Source: Streptomyces griseus
Lineage (GTDB): Bacteria; Actinomycetota; Actinomycetes; Streptomycetales; Streptomycetaceae
Direction of reading: 5' to 3'
Assembly (NCBI RefSeq): GCF_001715295.1
Contig: NZ_MDKB01000003.1
Span: 327,954 to 391,953 of the forward strand
Length of the DNA stretch: 64,000 nt
The notes beneath the pieces are model-generated. The model was not told where the DNA came from and did not search any database. It worked only from the letters and a program-made list of their open reading frames with translations. Below are positions 43,914 through 52,691 of the stretch, one piece after another. Position 1 is the first letter of the stretch. Every line of letters begins with the position of its first letter. A program made the translations under genes and the position numbers.

Positions 43914-45984
43914 GCTGAAGCGCTTCGGCAGGGGGCGTATGCCCCGCGCCGCGCTGGTGGCCCTGCTGCTGCTGCCCCTGCTGTACGGCGCCCTGTACCT
44001 GTGGTCCTTCTGGGACCCGTACGGACGGCTCGACCGCATCCCCGTCGCACTCGTCAACAACGACAAGGGCGCGCGCACCGAGGGCGGGCGTCTCGCGGCA
44101 GGTGACGAGATCACCGGCAGGCTGCTCGACTCCGAGGTCTTCGACTGGCACGAGGTCGGCTCCGCCGAGGCCGAGCAGGGCGTCGAGGACGGGACGTACT
44201 ACCTCTCGCTGACCATGCCGTCCGACTTCAGCGAGCGGATCGCCTCCGGCGCGGGCGACTCCCCGGAGACCGGTGCCCTTCAGGTCCGTACGAACGACGC
44301 CAACAACTACATCGTGGGGCAGATCTCCAGGACGGTGTTCGCCGAGGTCCGCAGCGCCGCCTCGACCAAGGCCTCGCGCGGATTCCTCGACCGGATCTTC
44401 ATCAGCTTCTCCGACCTCCACGACGCGACGGCGAAGGCGGCCCGGGGGGCCGGGGACCTGGAGACCGGGATCACCACGGCCACCAAGGGTTCCAAGGACC
44501 TCGTGGACGGGCTCAGGAACGCGAAGTCGGGCAGCGGCAGGCTGGCCGGAGGAGTGACCGGGCTGAACAAGGGGGCCGGGGACCTGGAGACCGGCTCCCG
44601 CCAGGTCGCCGCCGGCACGCAGCAGCTCGCCGACAAGGTCGACAAGGCCGCCGCCGACGTACGGCCGTTCCTCAAGGACAACGGCAAGGCCATCGGGGAC
44701 ACGGCCCGCCTCGTCTCCGGCTCCTCGAAGGCCGTACGGGACAACCTCGACCTGCTCGTGGAGGCGGCGCCCCCGGCCTCGGCCGCCGCCCACAAGGCCT
44801 CGGACGACCTCGCCGGGATCTACCGGCTCCGATGCGAGGAACAGGAACAGGAACAGGAACCGGCCGGCACCGACGTCTGCCCCGAGCTGGAACGCGCCAG
44901 GACCGCGGCGGCGGACGTGGCGGACGTCTCGGACGACGTGCAGGCCCTGGTCACCGCGGACGACGGCGACCTGACGAACCTGCGGGCCCGGCTGGCGACG
45001 CTGCAGAAGCAGGCCGACGCCCTCGCGGAACGCTCACCGCACCTGGACACCGATGTCGAGGCCGCCGTCAAGAAGATCCACGCGCTCAACACCGGTGCCC
45101 ACAAGGTCGCCGAGGGCGCCGACGCCCTGCACACCGGGCTCGGCACCGCCAGGACCGGGGCCAAGGACCTGGACGCCGGGATCAAGAAGCTGAAGGCCGG
45201 TGCCACGAGTCTGGACAGCGGGCTCCACCGGCTCGGCGACGGCTCGGCCACCCTCGCCCAGGGACTGCACGACGGCGCCGGGAAGATCCCCGACTACGAC
45301 AAGGACGACCGCGACGCGCGCACCGGTGTCATGGCCGACCCCGTTCAGCTGGCCTCCTCCTCGCTGCACGCCGCGCCCAACTACGGCACCGGTTTCGCCC
45401 CGTACTTCATCCCGCTCTCCCTCTGGGTCGGCGCGATGGTGGCGTACATGCTGATCCAGCCGCTCAACCGGCGCGCGCTCTCGGCGGGAGCTCCCGCCTG
45501 GCGCATCGCCGTCGCGGGCTGGCTGCCGGTCGTGGGGATCGGCCTGCTCCAGGTCGGCGCCCTGATGGCCGTCCTGCACTGGCGGCTGGGGCTGCAGATG
45601 ACGCACACCGCGGGAACGATGGCCTTCCTGGCCTTGGTGACCTGCTGTTTCGCAGCGATCATCCAGTGGCTCAACGCCCGCTTCGGAGCGGCGGGGCGGA
45701 TCCTCGTCCTCGCGGCGCTGATGCTCCAGCTGACCTCGGCCGGTGGCACCTACCCCGTGCAGACCAGTCCCGGCTTCTTCGGGGCCATCCATCCGTATCT
45801 GCCCATGACCTATGTGGTGGAGGGGCTGCGCCGGCTGATCACGGGCGGCGGGCTCGGCCCGGTCTGGCTGGGATGCGCCGTCCTGTCGGCCTTCACCGCG
45901 GGCGCCCTGGCCCTGACCGCGCTCGCCGCCCGCCGCAAGCAGGTGTGGACCCTGGACCGCCTCCACCCGGAGCTGAGTCTGTGA
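43885..45984 (+). CDS. YhgE/Pip domain membrane protein (ABC-2 type)
   Basis: A 699-residue YhgE/Pip-family protein. One N-terminal helix (near residues 21-41) is followed by a 460-residue extracytoplasmic region with GDLETG / KGAGDLETG / DGLRNAKSGSGRLAGG repeats typical of the family. Five helices near the C-terminus (from PYFIPLSLWVGAMVAYMLIQPL) form the ABC-2-like membrane part. Related proteins export or secrete factors and act as phage receptors in Firmicutes. The ATG follows AAGGAGACGGCGG. It overlaps the ABC gene and, by 4 nt, the TetR gene. Confidence 0.9.
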   Translation: MRAPKLAALELKRFGRGRMPRAALVALLLLPLLYGALYLWSFWDPYGRLDRIPVALVNNDKGARTEGGRLAAGDEITGRLLDSEVFDWHEVGSAEAEQGVEDGTYYLSLTMPSDFSERIASGAGDSPETGALQVRTNDANNYIVGQISRTVFAEVRSAASTKASRGFLDRIFISFSDLHDATAKAARGAGDLETGITTATKGSKDLVDGLRNAKSGSGRLAGGVTGLNKGAGDLETGSRQVAAGTQQLADKVDKAAADVRPFLKDNGKAIGDTARLVSGSSKAVRDNLDLLVEAAPPASAAAHKASDDLAGIYRLRCEEQEQEQEPAGTDVCPELERARTAAADVADVSDDVQALVTADDGDLTNLRARLATLQKQADALAERSPHLDTDVEAAVKKIHALNTGAHKVAEGADALHTGLGTARTGAKDLDAGIKKLKAGATSLDSGLHRLGDGSATLAQGLHDGAGKIPDYDKDDRDARTGVMADPVQLASSSLHAAPNYGTGFAPYFIPLSLWVGAMVAYMLIQPLNRRALSAGAPAWRIAVAGWLPVVGIGLLQVGALMAVLHWRLGLQMTHTAGTMAFLALVTCCFAAIIQWLNARFGAAGRILVLAALMLQLTSAGGTYPVQTSPGFFGAIHPYLPMTYVVEGLRRLITGGGLGPVWLGCAVLSAFTAGALALTALAARRKQVWTLDRLHPELSL

Positions 45985-46625
45985 GCGCCCCGCAACCTGT
46001 GAGAATCGGTGACATGGACAGCAGTAGCACCACGCGCCGCCAGGCCACCCGGCAGAAACTCTACGAGGCGGCGGTGACCCTCATCGCGGAGAAGGGGTTC
46101 TCGGCGACCACGGTGGACGAGATCGCCGATCGCGCCGGAGTGGCCAAGGGCACGGTCTACTACAACTTCAAGAGCAAGACGGAGCTCTTCGAGGAGCTGC
46201 TGCGGCACGGCGTCGGCCTGCTCACCCGGTCGCTGCGCTCAGCCGCCGAGCAGACCGACGAGCGCGGTGGCACCCGGGTGGAGGCCCTGGACGCGATGAT
46301 CAGGGCCGGTCTGGCCTTCATCGACCGCTACCCGGCCTTCACCCAGCTGTACGTGGCGGAGCTCTGGCGCACCAACCGCGCCTGGCAGTCGACGCTCCTG
46401 GTGCTGCGGCAGGAGGCCGTGGCCGTGGTCGAGGGGGTCCTGCGCGACGGAGTGGCCGCCGGTGAGCTGAGCGAGGAGATCGACATCCAGCTGACGGCCG
46501 CCGCGCTGGTGGGCATGGTCCTCGTGGCCGCCCTGGACTGGCAGGCGTTCCAGCCCGAACGGACGATCGACGACGTGCACTCGGCGCTGTCCCTGCTCCT
46601 GCACGGCCGCGTCAGCGGTCGCTGA
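45981..46625 (+). CDS. TetR family transcriptional regulator
   Basis: A 214-residue TetR regulator. The helix-turn-helix is RQKLYEAAVTLIAEKGFSATTVDEIADRAGVAKGTVYYNFKSKTELFEELL, residues about 21-71. The remainder is an all-helical ligand domain. The GTG at 45981 overlaps the YhgE stop (GTGA); ATG 46014 is the alternative, and both leave the HTH whole. It is the last gene of the operon and the obvious candidate to repress it through the inverted repeat at 43042-43069. Confidence 0.93.
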   Translation: MSAPQPVRIGDMDSSSTTRRQATRQKLYEAAVTLIAEKGFSATTVDEIADRAGVAKGTVYYNFKSKTELFEELLRHGVGLLTRSLRSAAEQTDERGGTRVEALDAMIRAGLAFIDRYPAFTQLYVAELWRTNRAWQSTLLVLRQEAVAVVEGVLRDGVAAGELSEEIDIQLTAAALVGMVLVAALDWQAFQPERTIDDVHSALSLLLHGRVSGR

Positions 46626-46710
46626 GCGGACCCCGCCCGGGGCGCGCGGCCGGAGCCCCCGGTGTGCCGGGGAACGGCCGCGCCGCCCGTCGTGCGCCTC
46701 GCGGACGTAC

Positions 46711-46763
46711 GACGCCGGGTCCGGCGGACGCGATCCCCCTCGCGTTCCGCCGGACCCGGCGTC
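46711..46763 (+). terminator. terminator of the TetR operon
   Basis: 18-bp perfect arms GACGCCGGGTCCGGCGGA / TCCGCCGGACCCGGCGTC, extended inwards by CGCG/CGCG with one bulged T, and an 8-nt loop. The rest of the 46626-47032 gap holds no gene I can support. Confidence 0.85.
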
Positions 46764-47032
46764 CTCGTATCCACGGAGCCCTCCCCCGTGACCTCGATCC
46801 CCCGTGGTCTCGGGCCCCGCGCCGTACCCCCGTTCGGTCCGGGATGCGGCTCCGTTCCGCCGCCCCGTGCCGGCGGTCCGGGCGCCGCGCCCCTTCCGTG
46901 GTCCCCACTCTTCCGTCCGCCCGGGCGGGAGCCCATCCGCGCGCGTACTCATCTCCCCCGCTAGGTAGGGATACTCAGGTCTGGGGTCCGGAGCCTGCCC
47001 GGCCCTGTACGCGAGTGGCTACGATCGCCTCC

Positions 47033-47650
47033 GTGTCCGTACTCCCCCTGGTGTTCACGAGCGGCTGGGCGAGCGGTATCAACGCCTACGCGGTGATCCT
47101 GCTGTTCGGCGTGCTCGGCGCGACCGGCCTGACCGACGAGGTGCCCGAGTCGCTGCAGCGGCCCGACGTGCTCGTGGTCGCCGGCGTGCTCTTCCTGTGC
47201 GAGGCGGTGGCCGACAAGATCCCGTACGTGGACTCGGCCTGGGACACCGTCCACACGGTGGTCCGGCCGGTGTCCGGCGCGGTCGTCGCGGCCCTGCTGG
47301 CCGGGGAGGACGGGTCGCTGCCGGAGCTCGCCGCAGCGGCCGTGGGCGGGTCGGCCGCCCTCATGAGCCATCTGGTGAAGGCCGGCACGAGGATGGCGGT
47401 CAACACCTCGCCCGAGCCCTTCAGCAATGTCGGGGTCAGCCTCGCGGAGGATCTCGGCGTCGCCGGGATCATCGTCTTCGCCGTCTTCCACCCGGTCGCC
47501 GCGGCCGTCGTCGCCGGGACCCTGCTGCTGCTCGGCATGGTGGTGCTCCTCTTCCTCGCCTCCCGGATCCGCCGTTTCCTGCGCCGGCGGGCGCGGCGGC
47601 GTGAGGAGAGGAACCTGGCGGGAGCGGGCGGCCACCGGCCCCAGGAGTGA
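47033..47650 (+). CDS. DUF4126 family membrane protein
   Basis: A 205-residue integral membrane protein of the DUF4126 family. It has four to five hydrophobic segments: VFTSGWASGINAYAVILLFGVLG, the PDVLVVAGVLFLCEAVADKIPYVDSAWD signature, the VSGAVVAALLAGEDG region, and a long C-terminal helix followed by an Arg-rich tail. The function is unknown. The GTG follows TACGATCGCCTCC: a -10-like hexamer 7 nt before the start, with no ribosome binding site, which suggests a leaderless transcript. Confidence 0.88.
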   Translation: MSVLPLVFTSGWASGINAYAVILLFGVLGATGLTDEVPESLQRPDVLVVAGVLFLCEAVADKIPYVDSAWDTVHTVVRPVSGAVVAALLAGEDGSLPELAAAAVGGSAALMSHLVKAGTRMAVNTSPEPFSNVGVSLAEDLGVAGIIVFAVFHPVAAAVVAGTLLLLGMVVLLFLASRIRRFLRRRARRREERNLAGAGGHRPQE

Positions 47651-47681
47651 GCTGTCGGTGCCACCCCTTAGGGTCGCAGGC

Positions 47682-49196
47682 ATGGCACGAATTGCGGTGA
47701 TCGGCGCCGGGACCGGCGCGATGGCGGCGGCTGCCCGGCTCGCCGTGGCAGGCCACCGGGTGACGGTGTACGAGCGGTCGCAGACGCACGGCGGCGCCAT
47801 GGGCCGGTACGCCCGTGACGGCTTCGTCTTCGACACCGGCCCCTCGCTGCTCCATCTGCCCGCGGTCTACCGCGACCTGTTCCTGAAGACGGGCAGGGAG
47901 CCGCTGGAGCAGTGCGTGACGCTCACCCAGGTGGACCCGGCGAGCCGCCACCTGTTCGCGGACGGCACCGCCGTCTCCCTGCCCAACGCCTCACGGGCCG
48001 GGGTCCTCGGCGCGCTCGACCAGGCCTTCGGCAAGGGCGCCGGGGCCCGCTGGGACGCGTTCATGGACCGGGCGGGTACCGCCTGGGAGCGCTCGCGCAG
48101 GCCCCTGCTGGAGGAGCCCCTGCCCGCCGACCCGCGGGTGCTGCACGAGGACCCCTATCCCGCGGTGCGCCGGCGCAGGCTGTTCCGCGCCGCACGGCAG
48201 GCCCGGACGGTGGCCGACGTGGGCGCCCAGGAGCTCGTGGATCCCCGGCTGGCCGCCCTGCTGGAGGGATACGCCCTGTCGTACGGCCTGGACCCGCGGC
48301 GCGCGCCGGCCGCTGCGGCTCTGTTGCCGTACATGGAGCAGACCTTCGGCAGCTGGTACGTCGCCGGAGGGATGCGGGCTCTCGCCGACGCGGTGTACGA
48401 GCGCTGCCTGGCCCGCCGGGTGACGTTCGTCTTCGGTGCCGAAGTCGTCCGGGTGGCCGAGAAGGACGGCCGCGCGGCAGGGGTCGAGCTGGCGGACGGG
48501 ACGAGCGTGGAGGCCGATCACGTCGTCCTGGGCGCGCAGCCGCGTCCCGGCCTGATACCCGGTCATGAGGGCGGGGCGGGCGGGGGCGTGGGAGAGCCGG
48601 CGGCGGATGCCGGTTCGGTGCCCGGCCGTTTCCTGGTGCTGCTGTCGTTGCGCGGCGCGCGTGAGCCCGGCACCGTGCACCGGACGGTGGTGCACACCGG
48701 GGACGGAGCCGCGGAGCAGGAGGCGGTGTTCGGCGGCAGGACGGCCGTGCGGCCCACGGTGACGGTGCTGCGGCCGGACGACCCCGGCACCCGCCCGGAC
48801 GAGGAGCACGAGGCGGTGACCCTGATGGCGACGGTGGCACCGCACGGCCCTGTGGACTGGACGGACGGGGCGCTGCGCGACCGGTTCGCCGACCTCGTGA
48901 TCGACAGGGCGTCCGCCGCCGTCCCGGGCCTGCGCGAGCGGATACTCCACGCCGAGCCGCGCACCCCCGCGGACACGGCTGCCGAGACCGGCGCCGAGGG
49001 GGGCGCGGTGCCCGCACCGGCCCTCGCCGGGGCGGACGGCGCCTTTCTGCACGGTGGGAACCGCACCGCGCTGCCCGGCCTGTACCGGGCGGGTGGCTGG
49101 TCGCACCCGGGGGGCGGTCCGGCTCACGCGGGGATGTCGGGCGCGCTGGTCGCCGGGCTGGTCGTGGAGGGCGACGGCTTTCGCGGGTCGCGGTGA
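47682..49196 (+). CDS. phytoene-desaturase-like FAD-dependent oxidoreductase
   Basis: A 504-residue flavoprotein. The FAD dinucleotide fold is RIAVIGAGTGAMAAAARLAVAGHRVTVYERS at residues 3-33. The phytoene-desaturase-like GGAMGRYARDGFVFDTGPSLL follows, and the C-terminal FAD motif is LPGLYRAGGWSHPGGGPAHAGMSGALVA. No carotenoid gene adjoins it, so the substrate is open. It lies 31 bp after the DUF4126 gene. TAGGGT ends 7 nt before the ATG and no ribosome binding site is seen, so a leaderless internal promoter is plausible. Confidence 0.9.
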   Translation: MARIAVIGAGTGAMAAAARLAVAGHRVTVYERSQTHGGAMGRYARDGFVFDTGPSLLHLPAVYRDLFLKTGREPLEQCVTLTQVDPASRHLFADGTAVSLPNASRAGVLGALDQAFGKGAGARWDAFMDRAGTAWERSRRPLLEEPLPADPRVLHEDPYPAVRRRRLFRAARQARTVADVGAQELVDPRLAALLEGYALSYGLDPRRAPAAAALLPYMEQTFGSWYVAGGMRALADAVYERCLARRVTFVFGAEVVRVAEKDGRAAGVELADGTSVEADHVVLGAQPRPGLIPGHEGGAGGGVGEPAADAGSVPGRFLVLLSLRGAREPGTVHRTVVHTGDGAAEQEAVFGGRTAVRPTVTVLRPDDPGTRPDEEHEAVTLMATVAPHGPVDWTDGALRDRFADLVIDRASAAVPGLRERILHAEPRTPADTAAETGAEGGAVPAPALAGADGAFLHGGNRTALPGLYRAGGWSHPGGGPAHAGMSGALVAGLVVEGDGFRGSR

Positions 49197-49230
49197 CCCG
49201 CGGGCCGTCGGCCTCCGGCCCGCCCGGGGG

Positions 49231-50166
49231 TCAGTAGCGGTACTGCTCGTTCTGGCCGGTGTCGTACCCGTTGCCGTACGGGGCGGGCCCGGTGGGGGCC
49301 TCGGGCGGCATCGGGGGGTGCTGCCCGGCACCGCGCTGCTGCGGGACCCAGACCCCGCCCGGCGGGGTGTCGGAGGGGTCGTAGGGCCCGGCGAGGGGCT
49401 GCTCCGCCTGCTGCTGCCCGTAGGGCTCGTAGGTGGCGCCGTAGCTCTCGTAGGAGGCGTACTGCCCGGCGCCCGGGGTGTCGCTCGTCCCGGTGTACGG
49501 ATCCGTGTAGGCGGCGTAGTCACCCTGCGGCGTGCCGTTGGCGTACGGGTCGCCGTAGCCGGCGTCGTGGCCCTGGAAGGTGCCGGGGTCCTGGTAGGCG
49601 GCCTGGGCGCTGTAGGCGTCCTGAGGCTGGGGGGTGAACTGAGGTGCGTACCCGCCGTACGGGTCGTAGCCGTCGTACGGCGTCTGCCCGTCCTGCCGCT
49701 CCCCGTCGCCGGCCGGGGCACCGCCTGCGGTGTCCGTGTAGACGCCGTACTGCCCGGTGTCGTCCGGGAGCGGCTGCGGTTCGTAGACCGCGGTGGCCGG
49801 GTCCGGGACTGCGTCCACCGGGGCGGCTTCCCCGTACTCCAGTCCGGAGACCTCCAGCGTGGGCTTCCGCGCCCCGCCGCCGGACGCCTTCCGGCGGCGG
49901 CTCGCGCCCGGGTTCCCGCCCAGCGCCCAGCCCGTCGAGAAGCCGCGCCGGAAGGACAGCGTCACGTACGTCTGGCCCGTGGCGAAGGCGATCGCGCCGA
50001 CGGCGATGACCAGCACGGAGGGGATCAGTACGCCGACGACGACGCCGAGGAAGCCGGCGAAGGCCAGGAGCCGCCAGCGCAGCCTCGCCTTGTACTGCAG
50101 CAGCACCTCGCCCAGCAGCCACAGCGCCACCATGCCGAATGCGATGTAGAGGACCGTCCAGCCCAC
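49231..50166 (-). CDS. membrane protein with Tyr/Gly/Pro/Gln-rich tail
   Basis: A 311-residue protein. Residues 1-70 hold two or three hydrophobic segments (VLYIAFGMVALWLLGEVLL; LLAFAGFLGVVVGVLIPSVLVIAVGAIAFA). From residue 85 on there is a basic patch and then about 200 residues of low-complexity sequence: Tyr, Gly, Pro, Gln, Asp and Ala, with YxxYG and QxxY-type spacings. The tail is probably disordered and cytoplasmic. No catalytic motif. I know no function; a counterpart is conserved at this position in Streptomyces. GTG start. Confidence 0.85.
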   Translation of the reverse strand: MGWTVLYIAFGMVALWLLGEVLLQYKARLRWRLLAFAGFLGVVVGVLIPSVLVIAVGAIAFATGQTYVTLSFRRGFSTGWALGGNPGASRRRKASGGGARKPTLEVSGLEYGEAAPVDAVPDPATAVYEPQPLPDDTGQYGVYTDTAGGAPAGDGERQDGQTPYDGYDPYGGYAPQFTPQPQDAYSAQAAYQDPGTFQGHDAGYGDPYANGTPQGDYAAYTDPYTGTSDTPGAGQYASYESYGATYEPYGQQQAEQPLAGPYDPSDTPPGGVWVPQQRGAGQHPPMPPEAPTGPAPYGNGYDTGQNEQYRY

Positions 50167-50212
50167 GCCCGCCCCCTTCTACGGCCGCCCGGTCGGTGAC
50201 GGATGCGGCCTG

Positions 50213-51130
50213 TCAGGACTGCTTGTGCAGTCCGAGATTCTCGTAGATCTCGAGCGTTGCCGTCGAATTGTTGAGCGTGATGAAGTGCAGCCCCGGGACA
50301 CCCTCGGAGAGCAACTTCGCGCAGAACTCCGTTGCGAACTCGATGCCAGTGGAGCGTACAGCGGCCGGATCGTCCTTGACGGCGAGGATCCGCTCTTTCA
50401 GCGCGGACGGCACGACGGCGTTGCTGAGTTGGGCGAATCGCTCCAGTTGCCGGACGTTGGTCAGCGGCATCACCTCGGGAATGACCGGGGTGTCACAACC
50501 CGCCGCGACCACCCGGTCACGCATCCGCAGATAACTCTCCGGATGGAAGAACATCTGGGTGATCGCGTAGTCCGCACCGGCCCGGCACTTGTCGACGAAA
50601 TGCCGGATGTCGGTCTCCCAGTCGGCCGACCTCGGGTGCATTTCCGGGAAGGCCGCGACGCCGACGCAGAAATCGCCGGATTCCTTGATGAGCCGGACGA
50701 GATCGGCCGCGTAGCGCACGCCCTCGGGGTGCTCGACCCACTCGCCCATCGGGTCGCCCGGCGGGTCCCCGCGCACCGCGAGGATGTTGCGGATACCGGC
50801 GTCGGCGTACTGCCCGACCATGTTGCGCAACTGCGCGACGGAGTGGTCGACGGCGGTGAGGTGGGCGACGGGGGTGAGGGTGGTGTCGGCGGCGATCTGC
50901 TGTGTCGCCCGCACCGTCCCCTCACGCGTCGAGCCACCCGCGCCGTAGGTCACGGAGACGAAGCTCGGGCGCACCGCCTCGACCCGTCGCAGGGCGTTCC
51001 AGAGGTTCCGTTCGCCCTTCTCGGTCTTGGGCGACGGGAACTCGAACGAGTACGACGTCTTACCGGTCGCAAGCAGATCCCGCACGGTGCGCGCGTGATC
51101 AGTCCTGGTGGAAGGTGTGCCAAGGGCCAT
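50213..51130 (-). CDS. metF: methylenetetrahydrofolate reductase
   Basis: A 305-residue flavoprotein reducing 5,10-methylene-THF to 5-methyl-THF for methionine synthesis. The TIM-barrel family motifs are clear: SFEFPSPKTEKGERNLW, VSVTYGAGGSTREGT, ILAVRGDPPGDP, and DYAITQMFFHPESY. The ATG has no ribosome binding site. Upstream, a TTGGGG -35 and TAACCT -10 are 17 nt apart and end 6 nt before the ATG, so a leaderless mRNA is likely. Confidence 0.97.
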   Translation of the reverse strand: MALGTPSTRTDHARTVRDLLATGKTSYSFEFPSPKTEKGERNLWNALRRVEAVRPSFVSVTYGAGGSTREGTVRATQQIAADTTLTPVAHLTAVDHSVAQLRNMVGQYADAGIRNILAVRGDPPGDPMGEWVEHPEGVRYAADLVRLIKESGDFCVGVAAFPEMHPRSADWETDIRHFVDKCRAGADYAITQMFFHPESYLRMRDRVVAAGCDTPVIPEVMPLTNVRQLERFAQLSNAVVPSALKERILAVKDDPAAVRSTGIEFATEFCAKLLSEGVPGLHFITLNNSTATLEIYENLGLHKQS

Positions 51131-51136
51131 ACTGGG

Positions 51137-51165
51137 AGGTTAACCAGGGCTGGGCGGTACCCCAA
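51137..51165 (-). promoter_or_regulatory. metF promoter, leaderless arrangement
   Basis: On the minus strand TTGGGG (51160-51165) and TAACCT (51137-51142) have a 17-nt spacer. The -10 ends 6 nt before the metF ATG at 51130, placing the predicted transcript start at or next to the start codon. Confidence 0.6.
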
Positions 51166-51276
51166 CCGTGTCAGCGGAATTGCCCGGAATGAGGTGGTTG
51201 TTGTCCACCCTTCGGACAGCTGCCCCCAAAGGCCCGGGAAGCCGTCCCGGCCGGGCGCCCGCAGGGCTCTCCCCGG

Positions 51277-51930
51277 TCAGAGGGCGGCGCGCTCCCTGAT
51301 GCGGGTGGCCAGCGCCTTCGTGGCCGCGGCCGGGTCCTCCGCCTCGGTGATCGCCCGGACGACGACCACCCGGCGGGCACCCGCGTCGAGCACCTCGTCC
51401 AGGTTGCCGGCGTCGATCCCTCCGATGGCGAACCACGGACGGGACGGGCGGAGCGAGGCGGCGTAGCGCACGAGGCCGAGGCCGGGGGCGTGTCGGCCGG
51501 GCTTGGTGGGGGTGGGCCAGCAGGGGCCCGTGCAGAAGTAGTCGACGCCCTCCTCGGCGACGGCAGCGTCGACCTCCGGCTCGGCGTGGGTGGAGCGGCC
51601 GATCAGCACGCCCCGGCCGAGGACGGCCCGGGCGGCGGGCACCGGCAGGTCACCCTGTCCCAGATGCAGCACGTCGGAGCCGATGGCGTGGGCGACGTCG
51701 GCCCGGTCGTTCACCGCGAGGAGGGTGCCGTGACGCCGGCAGGCGTCGGCGAACACGGCCAGGTGGTCGAGCTCCTCGGCCGCCTCCATGCCCTTGTCGC
51801 GCAGTTGCACGACGTCCACGCCGGAGGAGAGCACGGCGTCGAGGAAGGCGGGCAGGTCGCCCTGGCGTCTGCGGGCGTCCGTGCACAGGTAGAGCCGGGC
51901 GTCGGAAAGCCGCGCGCGAGGCGTGGACAT
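51277..51930 (-). CDS. thiE: thiamine-phosphate synthase
   Basis: A 217-residue TIM-barrel enzyme joining HMP-PP and thiazole phosphate to thiamine phosphate. YLCTDARRRQGDLPAFLDAVLSSGVDVVQLRDKG is the family N-terminus, with LAVNDRADVAHAIGSDVLHLGQGDLP, the GRSTHAEPEVDAAV loop, and the phosphate-binding AIGGIDAGNLDEVLDAGARRVVVV. The ATG follows GGGGGGAACCACC. No TPP riboswitch is seen before it; thiOSG on the opposite strand 2.5 kb away has one. Confidence 0.96.
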   Translation of the reverse strand: MSTPRARLSDARLYLCTDARRRQGDLPAFLDAVLSSGVDVVQLRDKGMEAAEELDHLAVFADACRRHGTLLAVNDRADVAHAIGSDVLHLGQGDLPVPAARAVLGRGVLIGRSTHAEPEVDAAVAEEGVDYFCTGPCWPTPTKPGRHAPGLGLVRYAASLRPSRPWFAIGGIDAGNLDEVLDAGARRVVVVRAITEAEDPAAATKALATRIRERAAL

Positions 51931-51980
51931 GGTGGTTCCCCCCGTTACGTCGGTGGATCGCGTACGTCGGTGCGGATCGC

Positions 51981-52036
51981 GTACACCGGTGCGGCGCCGG
52001 GGCGTACACCGGTGCGGCGCGTACACCGGTGCGGCG
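51981..52036. repeat. three copies of a 16-bp direct repeat upstream of thiE
   Basis: GTACACCGGTGCGGCG occurs exactly at 51981-51996, 52004-52019 and 52021-52036, spaced 23 and 17 bp. Degenerate relatives (GTACGTCGGTGCGGA near 51962 and GTACGCCGGTGGAG near 52067) extend the array. The core ACCGGT is palindromic. It fills the spacer between thiE and the upstream gene on the minus strand. No coding role seen. Confidence 0.75.
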
Positions 52037-52193
52037 GTGCGCGCCGACGCGTACGTCATGGAACGCGTACGCCGGTGGAGCACGTACGCGGGTGGCCCGC
52101 CGTCCGGGGTGCGCCGGCACGGTGCCGATGCACCCGGGACGGCGGGACGCGGGCCGTACGCCACGGCCCGCCTCCCGCTCACGGTCGTCCGGT

Positions 52194-52559
52194 TCAGACG
52201 GCGAGCGCCTGGGCCCGGCGCTTCACCTCCGTACCGCGGTTCTCGCTCAGGGCCTGCGCCGGGGTCCCGGGCAGGGTCGGGTCGGGGGTGAAGAGCCACT
52301 CGAGCATCTCTTCGTCGTTGTAGCCGTCGTCCCGCAGGAGCGTCAGGGTCCCCGTGAGGCCCTTGACCACCTTGTCGCCGTCGATGAAGGCGGCAGGCAC
52401 CTGGAGCGCCCGGTTCTCACCGCGGCGTACGGCGATGAGCTGGCCCTCCTTGACCAGCTGCCTTACACGCGTCACCTGGACATCGAGCATTTCCGCGATG
52501 TCGGGAAGGTGGAGCCATGCGGGGACGAGAGCATCGATCTTTGCGTCAATCTCGGTCAC
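52194..52559 (-). CDS. Rv2175c-like HTH DNA-binding protein
   Basis: A 121-residue protein of the Rv2175c family. The helix-turn-helix is in WLHLPDIAEMLDVQVTRVRQLVKEGQLIAVRRGENRALQVPAAFI, residues about 14-60, like an excisionase/MerR-type winged HTH. The C-terminal half is the family domain (GLTGTLTLLRDDGYNDEEMLEWLFTPD). In mycobacteria the homologue is a Ser/Thr kinase substrate; a PASTA kinase gene lies 4.3 kb away here, on the other strand. GTG start. Targets are not known. Confidence 0.9.
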   Translation of the reverse strand: MTEIDAKIDALVPAWLHLPDIAEMLDVQVTRVRQLVKEGQLIAVRRGENRALQVPAAFIDGDKVVKGLTGTLTLLRDDGYNDEEMLEWLFTPDPTLPGTPAQALSENRGTEVKRRAQALAV

Positions 52560-52691
52560 AGGGACAAGCCTGCCATCCCGGACCGACAGCCGGTAGCCGG
52601 GCCCGCCCGTCCGGGGTGCCGCGGCGTGCCGCGGCGCGCCGCGCCGGCACCCGGTTCGGCCCCCGCCGGGGGCGTCCCCGCGCGCACGGCG

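Noticed and set aside
51931..52193. TPP riboswitch before thiE
   Set aside because: Neither CTGAGA nor ACCTGAT-type blocks occur on the minus strand there; only the 16-bp repeats are seen.
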